A stretch of 47,139 bases of DNA from a virus. The position numbers were made by a program, and so were the translations under genes. Of this stretch, positions 20,638 through 28,609 are shown piece after piece (positions within the stretch are counted from its first letter, which is position 1; the number at the start of each line of letters is the position of its first letter). The notes under the pieces are model-generated. The model was not told the origin of the DNA, made no database searches, and was given only the letters and a program-made list of their open reading frames with translations. Location: IMG/VR virus record IMGVR_UViG_3300032893_000088, positions 1 through 47,139 of that record; one strand, given 5' to 3'.

Positions 20638-22019
20638 CGCAGACTTGGGTGCCGAAGCCCTACCACGAGATAGGGCTCAAGTTTCTGCTCGACACGCAGC
20701 GCGCGGCGATTTGGATGCCGCCGGGCTTCGGCAAGACCTCGCTCGTCTATGCGCTGCTCGACATACTGAAGCTCGCCGGCAGCAAGTTCTTTCCCGCGCT
20801 CGTCATCGCACCGAAGCAGGTTTGCGATCTGACGTGGCCCGCGGAGCGCGACAAGTGGTCGCAATTCCAAGACCTGACGGTGGTCAACATCGCCGGCAGC
20901 GCGAAGCAGCGCATGGCGGCGCTGCACACGAAGGCGGACCTGTACTGTATCAACTTCGAGAATGTTGAATGGCTCGTGGAGGTATGTGGTGCAAACTGGC
21001 CCTTCAGAATCGTCATTGTCGACGAGGCTACAAAACTTAAAGGTTATCGCACGAAGCAGGGGGGAAAGCGAGCTAGTGCTCTGGCTCGAATCGCCCGAGA
21101 CACTGGGCGTTTTATCGAGCTTACCGGAACGCCAGCGCCGAATGGCCTTAAGGATCTGTGGGGCCAGATATGGTTTCTCGACTTCGGAGGTAGACTCGCT
21201 CCTGCGTACAACCAGTTCATGCAGCGATGGTTCATCCAAGAAGCGTATACCCGGCGTATTATCCCTCGGGCGGGCGCCGAAAAAGAGATTCACGAGTTAC
21301 TTTCTGATTGCGCTGCGGCATTTCGGACGGAGGACTGGTTCGATATTCAGAAGCCCGTTGTGTACCGCCGGCCAGTGCGACTGCCACCAGAAGGGGCTGC
21401 GCTGTATCGTAAGATGGAGCGTGACTTTTTCGTCCGCCTTACAGAGATACAAGGCGAAAACCGGGACGCTGAAGTCACCGCCCGCATCGCGCTGACGCTC
21501 TCGAGCAAGCTCCTGCAGATGGCCGCGGGAGGCGTGCTCGACGATGAGAAGAGCCCCCAAGTTATCCACGAGGCCAAACTCGACGATCTCGAATCGCTCA
21601 TCAATGAACTCGGCGGCGAGAACCTTATCGTGGTCTACCAGTTCGTCCACGAGGCGAAGATGGTGCAGAAGCGGTTCCCGCACGCCCAAGTGTTCATGGG
21701 CAAGCGCGAGGAGAAGTCGTGGAACGAGGGCAACATCCCGCTGATGCTCCTGCACCCGCTGCGCGGCGGCCACGGGACCAACCTCCAACACGGCGGTCGC
21801 AGCATGGCGTTCTTCAGCCCGTTTTGGGACCTTGAGCTGCGGTCACAAGTGATTGATCGCATCGGTCCGGTGCGCCAAGCGCAGGCGGGTTACGACCGCG
21901 CCGTGAACGTGTATGATCTGATGGCCCTCGACACCCTGGATCAAACAGTGCTAGACCGCACCGACGAAAAGCAGACGGTCATGGACGCCCTCATGGCCGC
22001 GCGAGCGCTCCGTGGGTAG
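20634..22019 (+). CDS. SNF2/DEAD-like helicase
   Basis: This 461-residue superfamily 2 ATPase starts with GTG 20634, coupled to the nuclease stop. Motif I is MPPGFGKTSL (residues 28-37), motif Ia ALVIAPKQVC (55-64), motif II VDEATKLK (129-136) and motif III ELTGTPAPNG (162-171). The second RecA-like lobe has NLIVVYQFV, LHPLRGGHGTNLQHG (motif V) and QVIDRIGPVRQAQ (motif VI). It is the compact phage form of the SNF2 group and probably remodels or unwinds DNA in replication or recombination. Length is normal for this group. Confidence 0.88.
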   Translation: MTQTWVPKPYHEIGLKFLLDTQRAAIWMPPGFGKTSLVYALLDILKLAGSKFFPALVIAPKQVCDLTWPAERDKWSQFQDLTVVNIAGSAKQRMAALHTKADLYCINFENVEWLVEVCGANWPFRIVIVDEATKLKGYRTKQGGKRASALARIARDTGRFIELTGTPAPNGLKDLWGQIWFLDFGGRLAPAYNQFMQRWFIQEAYTRRIIPRAGAEKEIHELLSDCAAAFRTEDWFDIQKPVVYRRPVRLPPEGAALYRKMERDFFVRLTEIQGENRDAEVTARIALTLSSKLLQMAAGGVLDDEKSPQVIHEAKLDDLESLINELGGENLIVVYQFVHEAKMVQKRFPHAQVFMGKREEKSWNEGNIPLMLLHPLRGGHGTNLQHGGRSMAFFSPFWDLELRSQVIDRIGPVRQAQAGYDRAVNVYDLMALDTLDQTVLDRTDEKQTVMDALMAARALRG

Positions 22020-22362
22020 TCCAAGGCCATATCTAGTCGTAGCCGTGACCGGCGGTCGTACTTACGTGGACCGCTTTCACGTTTGCAACACGCTCGGGCC
22101 GCTTGGTGTAAGTCGGCTCGTTCACGGCGGCGCCCCGGGAGCAGATCAGCTATGTCACGAATGGGCGGCACAGAACGGTGTTGAGCATGTCGAATACCGC
22201 GCCGACTGGGCGCAGCATGGTCGCGCGGCAGGCCCCATCCGCAACCGCAAGATGCTTGATAACGAGCAGCCTCACATCCTCATCGCTTTCCCCGGCGGTC
22301 GTGGAACTGAGGATTGCATAGCCGCAGCGCTCGAGCGCGGCATCCCGGTGTGGCGCGTATGA
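22012..22362 (+). CDS. SLOG-domain (DUF2493-like) protein
   Basis: This 116-residue protein has the Rossmann-like SLOG/DUF2493 pattern: VAVTGGRTYVDRFHV (about residues 9-23), SRLVHGGAPGADQLCHEWA (about 34-52), then GPIRNRKMLD (73-82) and ILIAFPGGRGTEDCI (about 88-102). The GGAPGAD and PGGxGT loops are nucleotide-binding signatures. SLOG proteins sense or process nucleotide-like ligands. In phages such standalone domains are common near replication genes, and their exact role is unknown. The GTG 22012 overlaps the helicase end; the stop overlaps the primase ATG. Confidence 0.85.
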   Translation: MGSPRPYLVVAVTGGRTYVDRFHVCNTLGPLGVSRLVHGGAPGADQLCHEWAAQNGVEHVEYRADWAQHGRAAGPIRNRKMLDNEQPHILIAFPGGRGTEDCIAAALERGIPVWRV

Positions 22363-24644
22363 GCCGCTGGTCCGAATACCTCGGCTTCGGCTGGCAGCTC
22401 ACGGAGTTGCGGCCTGGCACCAAGCTGCCGCGGAATCCCGGCTGGCAGACGCAGGGCGCGCCGTTCAACGAGAACGCACTCAGCGCCGGGCTCGTTCACC
22501 AGTGGAGCGGGACCTGCGCGCTCGACGTGGACGACTACGAGAAAGCGAAGGCGTGGCTCGCCGAGCAGGGCTTTGATCTCGATTCGCTATTCGCGAATCC
22601 CGAATGCGTGCGCATCGACTCCGGGCGCGGCAACCACGGGAAGCTGCTGTTCGCGCTCCCCGAGGCCCGACCCTCGAAGAAGATCATCGAGGCGAAGCGC
22701 AACATCCTCGACTTCCGCTGCATCGGCGCGCAGGACGTGCTGCCGCCTTCGATCCACCCGGACACCGGCAAGCCCTACGCCTGGGGCGGGGCCGACCTGC
22801 TCTTGGGCCTGCCCCCGCTCCCGGCCGCATTAGACACGATATGGGCGGCGCAGCTCAGCCCCGCTCCTGCCAGCGCCGAACCGCCGCCCATGCCAACGGA
22901 GGCCAGCGGCGAGGAGCTGGCGGAGCTTCTGGCCTCAAGGGACCCTGACTGCGATTACCTCGAGTGGATCAAGATCGGCATGGCCGTCCACGCGGCTACG
23001 AAGGGGCAGGGTTTCTACGTATGGGACAACTGGTCCCGCCGCGGCGAGAAGTACAAAGGCACCGCCGATCTTATGTCGCATTGGCGCAGTTTTCGCGCCG
23101 CCGGGGGAGTGGGGGTCGGGACCCTTTTGGCCGAACGCGTGGCCGATCCTGAACAGTTCCCGACCGAGGCCGCTCCGCCCGAGGCACCCGGCGATCCCGC
23201 GGCCATCGCGGAGTTCGCCGAGGGCATCGGTGACGACACACCTTACGGTCGCGCCAAGGCGCTGCTTGCACCACGCGTTGTGTACCTCATGGGGCAAGAC
23301 CGCTTCTGGACGCTGCCCTCCGAGCCGCGCATCACGAATCTCGATGAGCACCTCGACTGCGCTACGAGCGCGGAGGGATTGAACAACATTTTCCTCGGGC
23401 ACATGCCGCAGTGGGAAGTCAAAACGCGGAGCGGGTCGAAGACGGAGCGCCAGCGGCCGCTCGATTTCTGGCGCTCGGCGTTAGCTTCCGAGGACCGGCT
23501 CATCGTGCATGCGCCGGGCTTTCACCCCGGCGAGGGCCGCATATTCACAGACAGCGACGGCAAGCGGTACTTGAATCTCTACAAGCCCTACGTCGTAGAG
23601 CCAGTGCGGCCCACGGTCGCCAACCTCGAGGCGTGGAAGCGCCTGCTGGAACGCATCGAGGACGAAGCCTTCCGGCGCTGGCTGCTGCAGTACTTCGCTT
23701 ATGCGCTTCGCCACCCGGGCGTCAAGATCGGCGTGGCACCGCTGCTGTGCGGCGCGCCGGGCACTGGCAAAGGCACGCTGATGAGCACCGTTCCGCGGCT
23801 TCTCTACGGCGTGAACAACACGGCGCCCATGAGCAACGAGGTGCTGAACAGCGACTTTAACGATCTGCTCTGCAACAACTGGTTCATCACGTTCGATGAG
23901 CTCAAGACCGAGGGCGGCAAGCGCGACCGCATCACGCTCTCGAACAAGGTCAAAGAGTGGATCACCGAACCATACATCACGCTACACCCCAAGGGGCTGA
24001 AGCCGTATAAAGTGCCGAACCGGCTGCAATTCACCGGCAGCACCAACTTCGACGACGCGCTCCACATCGAGAATGACGACCGCCGATGGGCGATCTGCGA
24101 GATGACCGGCGAGAACATGGACGACCAGGAAGCGGCCGATCTCTACGAGGGCTTCCTCAAGCAGCCCGATGCCGCCGGTAAGCTGCGCTGGATCTTCGAC
24201 CGCGTGGACCTGACCGGCTTCAGCCCCACGGGCAAGCCGCCGCGCACGAAGGCGCGCCGCGAGATGGTGCTCGCCAGCATGAGCGGATGGAGCGCCCGGA
24301 TCTATGAGGCGATCATGGCGCAAGAGGCGCCCTTCAACCGCGACATCGTGCGCGGGACCGACGTGCGGGACATGCTGATCGGGCAGCACGCGCCCAACGT
24401 GCTGCGAATGGGCAGTGTGCTCAAGACCGCGCAGATCCCATTCGATAAAGTGCATACCGTTGCAGGCGACGTATACGTATGGCGTAATCGAGGCCAGTGG
24501 CGGCAATTACCCCATCGGCTGATGCTCTCCCACATCGAAACCGGCGCTCGACCCCCGGGCCAGTGGGACGAGAGCATCCCGCTTGCAATACGCAACGCGG
24601 CGGGGGATGATAGCGACCCGAACGACGTTTCCGATCTTCTATAG
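22359..24644 (+). CDS. Primase-helicase (AEP primase + SF3/DUF5906 helicase)
   Basis: This 761-residue protein probably primes and unwinds DNA at the fork. ATG 22359 is coupled to the previous stop. The N-terminal archaeo-eukaryotic-type primase/polymerase domain (about residues 8-155) shows LDVDD (55-59) for metal binding and DSGRGNHGKLLF (87-98) for nucleotide binding. A PriCT-2-like region follows (LEWIKIGMAVHAATKGQG, about 201-218; YKGTADLMSHWRSF). The helicase part has a Walker A CGAPGTGKGTL (464-474), Walker B NNWFITFDELK (506-516) and a later TGSTNFDDALHIENDDRRW segment. This architecture is frequent in phages that lack a T7-type primase. Confidence 0.9.
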   Translation: MSRWSEYLGFGWQLTELRPGTKLPRNPGWQTQGAPFNENALSAGLVHQWSGTCALDVDDYEKAKAWLAEQGFDLDSLFANPECVRIDSGRGNHGKLLFALPEARPSKKIIEAKRNILDFRCIGAQDVLPPSIHPDTGKPYAWGGADLLLGLPPLPAALDTIWAAQLSPAPASAEPPPMPTEASGEELAELLASRDPDCDYLEWIKIGMAVHAATKGQGFYVWDNWSRRGEKYKGTADLMSHWRSFRAAGGVGVGTLLAERVADPEQFPTEAAPPEAPGDPAAIAEFAEGIGDDTPYGRAKALLAPRVVYLMGQDRFWTLPSEPRITNLDEHLDCATSAEGLNNIFLGHMPQWEVKTRSGSKTERQRPLDFWRSALASEDRLIVHAPGFHPGEGRIFTDSDGKRYLNLYKPYVVEPVRPTVANLEAWKRLLERIEDEAFRRWLLQYFAYALRHPGVKIGVAPLLCGAPGTGKGTLMSTVPRLLYGVNNTAPMSNEVLNSDFNDLLCNNWFITFDELKTEGGKRDRITLSNKVKEWITEPYITLHPKGLKPYKVPNRLQFTGSTNFDDALHIENDDRRWAICEMTGENMDDQEAADLYEGFLKQPDAAGKLRWIFDRVDLTGFSPTGKPPRTKARREMVLASMSGWSARIYEAIMAQEAPFNRDIVRGTDVRDMLIGQHAPNVLRMGSVLKTAQIPFDKVHTVAGDVYVWRNRGQWRQLPHRLMLSHIETGARPPGQWDESIPLAIRNAAGDDSDPNDVSDLL

Positions 24645-24653
24645 GAATCAACG

Positions 24654-24935
24654 ATGGCCGACCCGGCACCGATGAGCGAGGAGCTGAAGCACGCACTGGG
24701 CAAGCCCAGTACCTACCACTCCGGCCCCGATCCGAGCGACGCCGACCGTGAGCGCGCAGCGGCCGAGTCACCGAAGCCCGAGCACGTCAAGAGCTTCCTC
24801 GACGGCCTGAAGGGCATGCTCGGCATCGGCCATATGGAGCCGGTACCGAACGGCGGTCTCGAGGCGCTCAAGCAGGGCGGTCTCGAGGCGCTCAAGCAGG
24901 GCGTCGAGAAGGCGCCGTCCACTCCCGAGGAGTGA
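24654..24935 (+). CDS. Hypothetical protein with tandem repeat (93 aa)
   Basis: ATG 24654 lies after a short gap with AGGAATC. The 93-residue product is acidic and helical (KPEHVKSFLDGLKGMLGIG) and contains GGLEALKQ twice in tandem. Its stop overlaps the lysozyme GTG (GTGA). Function unknown; the position just before endolysin is compatible with a lysis role but does not show one. Confidence 0.65.
   Translation: MADPAPMSEELKHALGKPSTYHSGPDPSDADRERAAAESPKPEHVKSFLDGLKGMLGIGHMEPVPNGGLEALKQGGLEALKQGVEKAPSTPEE
24852..24899 (+). repeat. 24-base tandem duplication
   Basis: Two identical 24-base units in direct tandem encode GGLEALKQ twice in the hypothetical protein. The perfect identity suggests a recent slippage event that kept the frame. 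Confidence 0.85.
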
Positions 24936-25402
24936 TGGGTTACGTCGATCCGCGGCTCGCGCGGGACATCGCACGAGCCGAAGCGCCGGGTGGAATCCCC
25001 ATCCTCGAGGCGTACCAGGACGATGGCGGAGTCTGGACGATTGCCCTCGGGCATACTGGACCCGAAGTAGTGCAGGGCCTCATCTGCACGCCAGATCAAG
25101 CGTGGGCTTGGCTGAACGCTGATATAACGAAGGCTCAGCAAGGTGCGATGCACCTGAGCGAGTGGCCTCTACTCGACACACCCTGCAGACAGAACGCGGT
25201 GACAGAATGCGTTTTCAATCTTGGCCTCGAGCACTGGCGCGACGAATTTCCGGCAACTCGGTTTGCGATCCGGGCGCAGAACTGGCAGGCGGCGCACGAC
25301 AACCTGCTGGCGAGCCCAAAGTGGATCTCCGAAGTGGGCTTGGGACGTGTGACCCGCCTCGCCAACTATCTCCTGACGGGCCAGTATCCAGCTTCGATCT
25401 GA
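24932..25402 (+). CDS. Endolysin, lysozyme (GH24-like)
   Basis: This 156-residue lysozyme is predicted to cut the glycan strands of peptidoglycan at the end of infection. It has the N-terminal active-site layout of the T4/P22-type family: a helix with Glu, then ILEAYQDDGGVWTIALGHT (about residues 24-42) with the D and T that complete the catalytic triad, and a late LGRVTRLANYLLTGQY helix. The usual GxGHT is ALGHT here. It has no signal peptide, so it needs a holin. The GTG 24932 overlaps the gene before. Length is normal. Confidence 0.85.
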   Translation: MMGYVDPRLARDIARAEAPGGIPILEAYQDDGGVWTIALGHTGPEVVQGLICTPDQAWAWLNADITKAQQGAMHLSEWPLLDTPCRQNAVTECVFNLGLEHWRDEFPATRFAIRAQNWQAAHDNLLASPKWISEVGLGRVTRLANYLLTGQYPASI

Positions 25403-25572
25403 GGGACTACCTCGTCGGCGGCCTCGTGGCGCTGATGTGGATCTTCTCAAGCGTGTACCTGTGGCGGCACCCGAGCGACGGCAACTTCGCGACGTGGGCT
25501 GCAGTGTGCGGTACGATGACTGCCGCATATCACTGGCTCAACATCCACGACGATCTGCACAAGGACTGCTGA
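25399..25572 (+). CDS. Putative holin (57 aa, start uncertain)
   Basis: Two hydrophobic segments, YLVGGLVALMWIFSSVYLW (about residues 4-22) and FATWAAVCGTMTAAYHWL, precede a charged end (HDDLHKDC). This is the shape of a two-span class II-type holin. It sits between the lysozyme and the spanin genes, where holins usually lie. The frame has no ATG, GTG or TTG near the expected start. CTG at 25399 overlaps the lysozyme TGA (CTGA) exactly as ATG/GTG do elsewhere in this genome, while a GTG further in would remove part of the first span. Confidence 0.6.
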   Translation: MRDYLVGGLVALMWIFSSVYLWRHPSDGNFATWAAVCGTMTAAYHWLNIHDDLHKDC

Positions 25573-25573
25573 C

Positions 25574-26050
25574 ATGGGCGCACTGCTCGCACTGATCCCG
25601 ACGAAGGACTGGTTCTACGGCGCCCTGGTCGTCGGCATCGCGGTGCTCGGCTGGCACTTCTACGACAAATACACCGATGCGGTGAACTACGCCGCGACCG
25701 TAAAGGCCGAGAGCAAGACCGCACTCGATACCGCGAACCAACAGATCAAAGACCTCACTGCTGACTACGCTGCGCGAGAGGCGCAGAACAAGGACACGTA
25801 TGACAAGGCTATCCAAGCCGCTGCTCTGCAGCATGCTTCTGATACTGAGCGCCTGCGCGCACTCTCCTCCGCTCGTAGCACCGACCCCGTGCTACAAGGT
25901 TCCGCCGGCCTCTCCGCGGCCATCGCTGCGTGGTCCGCGCGCCTTGGGCGACTGGAATCAATATCTGCAGGACTCGCAGATGCCGTCCGGGCCGACGACG
26001 CAGCCGCCGTCCAGTGTTGGGCCGACCGCGACGCACTAACGGGTAAGTAA
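25574..26050 (+). CDS. Rz: Inner-membrane spanin (Rz-like)
   Basis: This 158-residue protein has an N-terminal membrane anchor (DWFYGALVVGIAVLGWHFYD, about residues 12-31) followed by a long coiled coil in the periplasm, typical of Rz. With Rz1 it would fuse inner and outer membranes in the last step of lysis of a Gram-negative host. The ATG at 25574 follows the holin-like stop directly. Its gene contains Rz1 in another frame, the classic arrangement. Confidence 0.85.
   Translation: MGALLALIPTKDWFYGALVVGIAVLGWHFYDKYTDAVNYAATVKAESKTALDTANQQIKDLTADYAAREAQNKDTYDKAIQAAALQHASDTERLRALSSARSTDPVLQGSAGLSAAIAAWSARLGRLESISAGLADAVRADDAAAVQCWADRDALTGK
25800..26039 (+). CDS. Rz1: Outer-membrane spanin lipoprotein (Rz1-like)
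   Basis: Nested inside Rz in another frame, this 79-residue lipoprotein has a basic start (MTRLSKPLL), a short hydrophobic stretch and the lipobox LILSAC (Cys19). The mature part is rich in Pro, as in Rz1. ATG 25800. Confidence 0.85.
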   Translation: MTRLSKPLLCSMLLILSACAHSPPLVAPTPCYKVPPASPRPSLRGPRALGDWNQYLQDSQMPSGPTTQPPSSVGPTATH

Positions 26051-26051
26051 C

Positions 26052-27257
26052 ATGGCGGCACCAAAGCTCTCGAAGGCTCTGATGCAGCAGGCGCTCGACG
26101 TTCTCGCGCAGGAGGGCAGCGCTGCAGCCGCGGCCCGGGCTCTCGGCCTCCCGCCGAGCACAGTTAAGTCACGAGTTGAGCAGGCGCGACAGGCCGGGCT
26201 GCAGGCGAAGAACGCGACCCCCGACCTCCAACGTCGGATCGGGCAGCTTGAGAAGGATCTCAAGGCCGCGACACGCGAGCAAGCCGACACGGCCGCTATC
26301 AAGCAACTCATCGGCACCGCGACGCTCGGCCTCGACAAGTTGAACGCGCCCGACTGGACGGTCAAGCCGCGCTCGCTGAGCTGCCCCGGCGTGCCGACGC
26401 TGCAGCTCTCCGACTTTCACTGGGGCGAGCGCGTCTTCCCGAAACAGGTGAACAATGTCAATCAGTTTTCGGTCGCTATTGCCCGCGAACGTCTGCGCTC
26501 GTGCATCGAGACTGCGGTCCATTTGTGCCGTATTCTTGATCGCGAAATGCGGTATCCCGGAATCGTTGTCCCGCTCGGTGGTGATATGGTGTCTGGAGCA
26601 ATTCATGAAGAACTGCGAGCCAGCAACGAAGTTCCTACAATGCCAGTCGTGCTCGACTTGGTTGATAACCTCGCCCCGGCTATCAGGATATTGGCTGATA
26701 CATTCGGTGCCGTCTTCTTGCCCTGTGTGTCGGGGAATCATGGGCGAGATACGCTGAAGATCTACGCGAAGGGACGGAACCACACCTCCTTCGATTGGCT
26801 GCTCTATCAGTTCCTCGCTCGCAGCCTGCAGACCGACAAGCGCATCACGTTCTACATTCCCGAGGGCTCGGACGCTGCCTACCGGATCTACTCGCACAAG
26901 TACGTCCTGACACACGGCGACCAGTTCCGCGGTGGCGACGGCATGATCGGCGCGCTCGGCCCGATTCTGCGCGGCGATCACAAGAAGCGCTCGCGCAACG
27001 CGCAGATCGAGCAGGACTACGATACGCTCGTCATGGGCCACTGGCATCAGCGGATCATGCTGACGCGCGTCATCGTAAACCCGGCGCTCAAGGGCTACGA
27101 TGAGTACGCCTTCACCAACAACTTCCCGTTCGAGCCCCCGGCGCAGAACTGGTGGATCACGCACCCCGAGCACGGTATTACATGGGATGCCCCTATCTAC
27201 GTAGATCAGTCGAAGAAGTTCAAACCCCAAGATTGGGTGTCGGTGCCGCGCGGATGA
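26052..27257 (+). CDS. HTH-metallophosphoesterase fusion
   Basis: This is a 401-residue protein. Residues 9-50 (LMQQALDVLAQEGSAAAAARALGL...STVKSRVEQA) look like a homeodomain-like helix-turn-helix, followed by a coiled-coil stretch (about 55-100). The rest is a calcineurin-like phosphoesterase: QLSDFHWGE (residues 118-126; D121, H123), GGDMV (176-180; D178), SGNHGRD (227-233; N229, H230), THGDQ (287-291) and MGHWHQ (328-333). All metal ligands appear present. It might be a DNA-directed nuclease or phosphatase, the HTH delivering it to DNA, as in some phage exonucleases of this superfamily. It lies after the spanins, so it is not obviously a lysis gene. Confidence 0.82.
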   Translation: MAAPKLSKALMQQALDVLAQEGSAAAAARALGLPPSTVKSRVEQARQAGLQAKNATPDLQRRIGQLEKDLKAATREQADTAAIKQLIGTATLGLDKLNAPDWTVKPRSLSCPGVPTLQLSDFHWGERVFPKQVNNVNQFSVAIARERLRSCIETAVHLCRILDREMRYPGIVVPLGGDMVSGAIHEELRASNEVPTMPVVLDLVDNLAPAIRILADTFGAVFLPCVSGNHGRDTLKIYAKGRNHTSFDWLLYQFLARSLQTDKRITFYIPEGSDAAYRIYSHKYVLTHGDQFRGGDGMIGALGPILRGDHKKRSRNAQIEQDYDTLVMGHWHQRIMLTRVIVNPALKGYDEYAFTNNFPFEPPAQNWWITHPEHGITWDAPIYVDQSKKFKPQDWVSVPRG

Positions 27258-27496
27258 GTCAGACAAAGCTAGGGTCTGCCGTCGAGGCGTGGGCCAACAT
27301 CGCCGTCGGCTTCGGTATAAACTTCGCCGCCAATATGCTCATCTTGCCGTTGTTCGGCTTCGGCACGCTAACGTTTGCCAAGAATTTTCAGATCGGCCTG
27401 CTGTACACTCTGATTTCGCTGGCCCGCAGTTACGCGATTCGCCGATGGTTCAACGGTCTCAAATTCGGTCACGACAACAAGCCCGTAGGAGGATGA
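27254..27496 (+). CDS. DUF7220-like small membrane protein (80 aa)
   Basis: ATG 27254 overlaps the previous stop (ATGA). The pattern SQTKLGSAVEAWANIAVGFG, then INFAANMLILPLFGF and FQIGLLYTLISLARSYAIRR matches the DUF7220 family I recall: two membrane spans and an RSY..RRWFN ending. It is common in phage genomes. Function unknown. Confidence 0.8.
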   Translation: MSQTKLGSAVEAWANIAVGFGINFAANMLILPLFGFGTLTFAKNFQIGLLYTLISLARSYAIRRWFNGLKFGHDNKPVGG

Positions 27497-27497
27497 T

Positions 27498-28040
27498 GTG
27501 CTCCCAACGAACGACAAAGAACGCAAGGCGCTCCCGATCCTCACTTTCCTGACGCGCTACTTCCCCGACGCAATCCTCGCTATGGTGCGTGTGAGCGTCG
27601 CGGGGAATATCCAGCACAATCCCGAGCTCGCGCCGGCCGACATTAAGTGGGCGCGCGAGAAGTCGACCGATCAGATGAACACTGCGTTCCGGCATATGTG
27701 GGATCACGCGACTGGCACCAAGCTCGACTCCGATGGGCAGTACCATCTCGCGAAGGCTGCGTGGCGACTGCTGGCCGAGCTGCAGCTCACCATCGAGTGT
27801 GATCAGACTGCGGCGCGTCTATCCGGCATTTCAGAAAAGATCAGCGAAGCGCTCGGCCTTGCACCCGCAGGCTATGATGCGCAGGGGACGATGGTGACGC
27901 TAGAAGCTGCGAGGGCCGAGGCTAAAAGAATATTGCACGGCTCGGTTGATCCGGCGAGTGCCGCAGCGGCCGTTGACGATGAGCCGCTTCGGGTTTGCCA
28001 GTGCGGCTACACCGTATGCAAGCTCTGTCAGTTTCCCTGA
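27498..28040 (+). CDS. dATP/dGTP diphosphohydrolase-like protein
   Basis: This 180-residue protein matches the N-terminal dATP/dGTP diphosphohydrolase family (formerly DUF5664). It has KALPILTFLTRYFPDAILAM (about residues 9-28), VAGNIQHNPELAPADIKWAR (about 34-53), EKSTDQMNTAFRHM and HLAKAAWRLLAELQL. Family members remove pyrophosphate from purine dNTPs and can shape the nucleotide pool for replication or for modified DNA. The last 40 residues include CQCGYTVCKLC, a Cys site. GTG 27498 follows GTAGGAGG. No adenylosuccinate-synthase-like PurZ gene is present, so replacement of adenine by 2-aminoadenine is not implied. Confidence 0.75.
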   Translation: MLPTNDKERKALPILTFLTRYFPDAILAMVRVSVAGNIQHNPELAPADIKWAREKSTDQMNTAFRHMWDHATGTKLDSDGQYHLAKAAWRLLAELQLTIECDQTAARLSGISEKISEALGLAPAGYDAQGTMVTLEAARAEAKRILHGSVDPASAAAAVDDEPLRVCQCGYTVCKLCQFP

Positions 28041-28150
28041 TCTGTCTGCTGCTTGGGGGCTGCACGTTCGTGCAGGGTTTCGGGCAAATGGACGAGAAGT
28101 GGTGCGCGGAGCACCCGAAGGCGACCGCGTACCGCTGCTGGGGCCGCTAG
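28016..28150 (+). CDS. Small lipoprotein (44 aa)
   Basis: ATG 28016 overlaps the end of the gene before by 25 bases. A hydrophobic start (MQALSVSLICLLLGGCTF) ends in a lipobox LGGC with Cys16. The short mature part has three further Cys or Trp-rich positions. It is the last gene of the rightward unit, and its stop overlaps that of the leftward unit. It may act in superinfection exclusion or in lysis, but this is a guess. Confidence 0.6.
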   Translation: MQALSVSLICLLLGGCTFVQGFGQMDEKWCAEHPKATAYRCWGR

Positions 28151-28413
28151 GTCTTCGTCGCCAGGATCTCGAGGATCTTGTTCGTGCTCGCGCGGACTTC
28201 AGTGAAGCCTGCGCCCATCTGATCCTCGAGTCGCTTCACGTCAGCTTGCACGACTCGATCCGTCTCAAGCACCTTCAGGCGCGTCTCGAGGTGCTCGAAG
28301 CTCCGGGCGTCCCGCTTCATGTGTTGGCGCCCCGCGTAAAGGATCGCGACCACGGCAGCGCCGAGCGGGCCGTGGACTTTCCAGTCGAGGAGGCTCAAGA
28401 GCCAATCACCCAT
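28147..28413 (-). CDS. Small membrane protein with coiled coil (88 aa)
   Basis: I chose ATG 28413 (MGDWLLSLLDWKVHGPLG), 8 bases inside the upstream gene's end. A longer frame upstream is basic and unlikely. One hydrophobic segment (LGAAVVAILYA) is followed by a coiled coil (FEHLETRLKVLETDRVVQAD). It is the last gene of the leftward unit. Tail-end genes of this build can be holin-like or attach to the virion; not resolved. Confidence 0.65.
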   Translation of the reverse strand: MGDWLLSLLDWKVHGPLGAAVVAILYAGRQHMKRDARSFEHLETRLKVLETDRVVQADVKRLEDQMGAGFTEVRASTNKILEILATKT

Positions 28414-28609
28414 GTAGCGCTCCCGGCGGCACCGGGTTAGCGCTCGCGACGGGCGCATTCGGTGCCGGCGTCACGATGATGTACTCGCCCGATTTGATCC
28501 TCTCGAACATTGCCACCAGCGCTTGCGCCTTGGGGACATCGGCGAGATCGCAGTGGACCTCGCCGAGCAGTTCCAGCGCATAGGCCGCCAATGCCTCTAC
28601 GCCGAACAT
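28406..28609 (-). CDS. Hypothetical protein (67 aa)
   Basis: ATG 28609 overlaps the previous stop (TGATG). The 67 residues are a helical start (GVEALAAYALELLGEV) then a Pro-rich end. Function unknown; it is probably a small virion-associated or chaperone protein. Confidence 0.6.
   Translation of the reverse strand: MFGVEALAAYALELLGEVHCDLADVPKAQALVAMFERIKSGEYIIVTPAPNAPVASANPVPPGALHG

Noticed and set aside
26169-27266. A 365-codon minus-strand frame opposite the metallophosphoesterase.
   Set aside because: The opposite strand has all catalytic motifs; this frame has no motif and no ribosome site.
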